Shown here: positions 61,476-64,000 of the stretch, in pieces | How positions within the stretch are numbered: the first letter of the stretch is position 1 | Layout of the letters: every line of letters starts with the position of its first letter | Source: Stratiolaelaps scimitus | Taxonomy: Eukaryota > Arthropoda > Arachnida > Mesostigmata > Laelapidae | Assembly: GCA_019614645.1 (NCBI GenBank) | Contig: JABWDB010000004.1 | Coordinates: 1,736,001 to 1,800,000 of the forward strand | Reading direction: 5' to 3' | Length of the DNA: 64,000 nt | The notes under the pieces: generated by a model | The model's input: only the letters and a program-made list of their open reading frames with translations | Databases searched by the model: none | Told to the model about the DNA's origin: nothing | Position numbers and translations under genes: made by a program

Positions 61476-61875
61476 TTGTGGAACCGGTGCCAGATGCAGT
61501 ATTATCTATATATATATATATGTGTATATCCAATGTCGATGAATGAGTTAGAGCATCTGATGGCTACCAAAATGGGTCATTTTGCAGTTGACAAAGCGTC
61601 AGCTTTAGCAAAGCAGAATGCACGAATGTAATGTCAGAAAACTGCGATAGCAATTTTAATATGACTTCCACAGTAGTCTTCCACACATGAAAAGAATAGA
61701 CCGAGCATCATTATATTTTTATATATATATATGTAATGCTTGTCCGAAATTCAGGCGCCCTTCCTATGCCGTGGTGTCGTCGAATGAATTCGCTGTGCAA
61801 TCGAAACGAATCATATCGGGTTGTGTCAGTAGAGGTAGCATTTTAGAGCAGTCATCTCTCATCTCATACACTAGT

Positions 61876-62060
61876 AAATTTCCCGGCCTGACTCTCAACC
61901 TTAAACAATGAACGTCCCTGAAACTCCTTTCGGCATTGCTTCAAAAGACGGACCAGTCTTTTTAAACGCAAACGTACCGCAGTGGGAATCGAACCTGTGC
62001 ACCTCCGTGTCTCCTCCGAGTGCAGGGCGCATACGGATACACCACGCCATCGGGGTCGAC
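61876..62060 (-). mobile_element. tRNA-derived SINE, copy B
   Basis: Aligns along its whole length with copy A at 3.7 kb in the same orientation. Shared blocks include the body piece CGGCATTGCTTCAAAAGACG, the B box (reverse complement GGTTCGATTCCC at about 61986-61997), CTCCGAGTGCA and the edge GGGTCGAC. The A box is GATGGCGTGGTGTA at about 62041-62054 (minus). A third, body-only copy lies at 32345. Confidence 0.75.
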
Positions 62061-62418
62061 ACTAGTGACGCATCATCTGACGGCTCTCTCCACCGAAGGC
62101 AACGCGCACAGTAAACGCCGCAGTGAACTGCCGTCCCGGGGAACTATTCACAATATTCCAACCAAAGTCAAACGTCCACCTGTCGTCTCTTCGTAACAGA
62201 ATTTATTATGCCACTATCAATAATATCCCGTTCATATTCAACCATAGCCGTTCAGACGCAAAATAATTGAAATGTTGAAAGGCGAACGACGTTCGTGTGT
62301 GCCCCGCACGAAAACGGCACGTCTCTGTCTTTATGGCGGGCGATTCAATTATTAAGATGCGAGCGAAATTATATTTGATCAAGCACCCTTCCTTGCACAC
62401 ACTCTCTCTCTCTCTGTC

Positions 62419-62462
<44 letters not shown>

Positions 62463-62513
62463 GTGTGTACATATATGTATTGCTTGCTTAGAAATTATTT
62501 CATTTGTCTCTAG

Positions 62514-62712
62514 CGTTCAGTTGATACGTACGCGTCGCCTGGCTCACTCGCAGTTCGCGAGCGAATACAGTCGCCGCCTTTTTTACGATCGCGAGCTGGT
62601 TGGTATCCATCGCGGCAGCGGCGGCAGCGCCTGTGAATGTGGCAGGCACCAGCACGCGCAGCGCCTCATCGCGCTGCTATATATAATCGTCATAGAAGAA
62701 AAACTACGATAA
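62514..62712 (+). CDS. Candidate terminal exon
   Basis: A strong acceptor, ATTATTTCATTTGTCTCTAG, ends at 62513. The frame reads VQLIRTRRLAHSQFASEYSR, then RLFYDRELVGIHRGSGGSAC and CGRHQHAQRLIALLYIIVI, ending in TAA at 62712. Third codon positions are mostly G or C, unlike the flanking AT-rich DNA. Phase 0 is also open for 40 codons. Function unknown. Confidence 0.4.
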
Positions 62713-63272
62713 GCGAATTGAGGGCAACGCGTTAGCTCCCGTGCAAGCAAAAAAAAACAGCACATCTGATGTGTCTACGCCAGCCTGCATGTAACCGTGT
62801 GTGCATGTGTACCTGTATGCTCGCACATAATAGTTGTCAAATTACACATAATAGTTTAATCTACTCGATAGGTGAAGGCACGTGGATGGTCCGATTTGGT
62901 CTTGGATATATGAAAGCCCTAGCAGAGATGGTAGCAGAATTGGTTGTAGCAAATGGATAACTTTGTCCATAAATAATACATCATAATAGTATTCGGGATG
63001 ATGTTGAATACGGCGTATTCAACGAGGAATATTGTGATAATCACGGAGTGGTGAGGTAACTGGTGGTGGTGTTGCCGTCATCGTATTTTCGGAGCGCTTA
63101 ATGCGAAGTTAATTCACGAGGACCGTCACTACTGCTATACGATTGAGGAGAAGTGGTTGTCCATTGTCGAGCAGTGAGTCGTTTCCATATTTATTCACGA
63201 AGTTAGCTGGAAAAACACAGCCGCATTGGTCCATATCCGCATTGGCTGTGTGATGCAGTCAGTTAACTGCCA

Positions 63273-63461
63273 ATGAGCACAGTTGAACCGAGCGTCGTGG
63301 CCGAACTATTCCGACCTGATTTACTTGCTCGCATTTTCACGAGCTGTGATTGTGAAGTTGGTATAAAGTTGGTAGCTACACATTGGATAATCGATCGGTG
63401 GGTCGCACCGAGCTGGCCTACGGCCATAGGCTGGGGGCACGGTAGCGGCGCTCTGCAATAG
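63273..63461 (+). CDS. Unassigned open frame with ATG
   Basis: ATG at 63273 reads MSTVEPSVVAELFRPDLLAR, then IFTSCDCEVGIKLVATHWII and ends in TAG at 63461. A possible donor, GTTG|GTATAA, lies near 63360. It could be a first coding exon for the acceptor at 63663, but the phases tested do not join cleanly. Confidence 0.3.
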   Translation: MSTVEPSVVAELFRPDLLARIFTSCDCEVGIKLVATHWIIDRWVAPSWPTAIGWGHGSGALQ

Positions 63462-63663
63462 CGATCTAAGGGAAAGCTAATTTCAAGGGATGATTACTAC
63501 TGAGTCCTTTGTCTCAGTGTCGCTTGCCTTGAGGATGCATATGTTGGCCTTGCACGGCCTCAAACGGCGATTTCATCTAAACACTATACTGGGCCTGCTC
63601 TCGAATTGTTTTTGCGTAGATTGTTTCTGTTTTTGACTTTGTCATCACCACTTTTTTTTTCAG

Positions 63664-63720
63664 CAGTATATTGCCGCCTATTCATACGATGAGAAATCGA
63701 GCAAGCTAACGAATGGTTAG
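63664..63720 (+). CDS. Candidate terminal exon after poly-T acceptor
   Basis: A run of T and CAG (CATCACCACTTTTTTTTTCAG) ends at 63663. In phase 0 the exon reads QYIAAYSYDEKSSKLTNG and TAG. It has no Arg or Cys and starts immediately at a textbook acceptor. Too short to assign. Confidence 0.4.
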   Translation, partial: QYIAAYSYDEKSSKLTNG

Positions 63721-64000
63721 CGAGAATGAGCTTCGAACAGATGAAGCAGAGATGACCAGATTTCTTCTCACGACCTCACTTCGTCGCTCCGTCACGGAGG
63801 ATTGCTGTGGGCTGTTCCAGCAGGCGAGAACATGCACGTCCCCCGTGCACTCAATCTCTCTGGTTTCGCCAATTGTCAACCGTCATCTTAGCGTAATGCG
63901 TTCCTAAAGTATTTGCTGATCGCGATTGTGATTGTCTTTAAATGTACACGATACATTTGTGTTAGCGCTGGTGTTATCTATTATTTAGCCGGAATTTTTG

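Noticed and set aside
60795..61631. Three plus-strand open frames
   Set aside because: They are antisense to the mariner-like relic, whose conserved motifs are on the minus strand.

Overview
The window looks like animal nuclear DNA and most likely arthropod. It has dense microsatellites, mainly (TA)n, (CA)n, (CT)n and CAG/CAA/GTC triplets. It has no operons or long uninterrupted genes, and there are splice-site-like signals around short open frames. It carries decayed Tc1/mariner transposons and a tRNA-derived SINE family. A mite or tick is a guess from the overall look, not something the sequence proves.

The best supported features are mobile elements. At 14.79-16.15 kb lies an almost complete but dead Tc1-family transposon with unusually long terminal inverted repeats and a frameshifted transposase on the minus strand; its left tip is missing. 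Two more relics of the IS630/Tc1/mariner superfamily, also minus strand, lie at about 23.99-24.42 kb and 60.71-61.47 kb. Three related copies of a tRNA-derived SINE lie at 3.7, 32.3 and 61.9 kb, all in the same orientation. Two further tRNA-like pieces at 6.96 and 11.54 kb have A- and B-box-like motifs but are not clearly part of that family.

No protein-coding gene could be identified by name. I list short candidate exons and open frames where an acceptor, a donor, an open frame and protein-like composition coincide. The strongest are minus 32.75-33.11 kb, minus 55.23-55.38 kb, minus 36.86-36.98 kb, and plus-strand exons at 9.09, 62.51 and 63.66 kb. A compact two-exon model lies at 57.19-57.67 kb. 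GC-rich DNA gives many open frames on both strands, and hexamer donors are expected often by chance, so these are hypotheses with confidences mostly of 0.25-0.5; some have an equally open antisense frame.

Layout: 0-2.8 kb, several plus-strand candidate exons. 2.8-8.7 kb, a SINE copy, a GC-rich triplet cluster (5.9-6.5 kb) and a second one (8.1-8.7 kb). 9-11.5 kb, a terminal-exon candidate, a long CT tract and a three-frame minus-strand open-frame cluster. 14.8-16.2 kb, the Tc1 element. 19.9-20.2 kb, an acidic open frame. 24 kb, a Tc1 relic. 25-37 kb, scattered candidate exons on both strands. 37-53 kb, mostly repeat-rich DNA with no convincing genes, including a 140-base TA tract. 55-58.2 kb, the densest candidate coding area. 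60.7-62.1 kb, a mariner relic and a SINE. 62.5-63.7 kb, plus-strand candidate exons.
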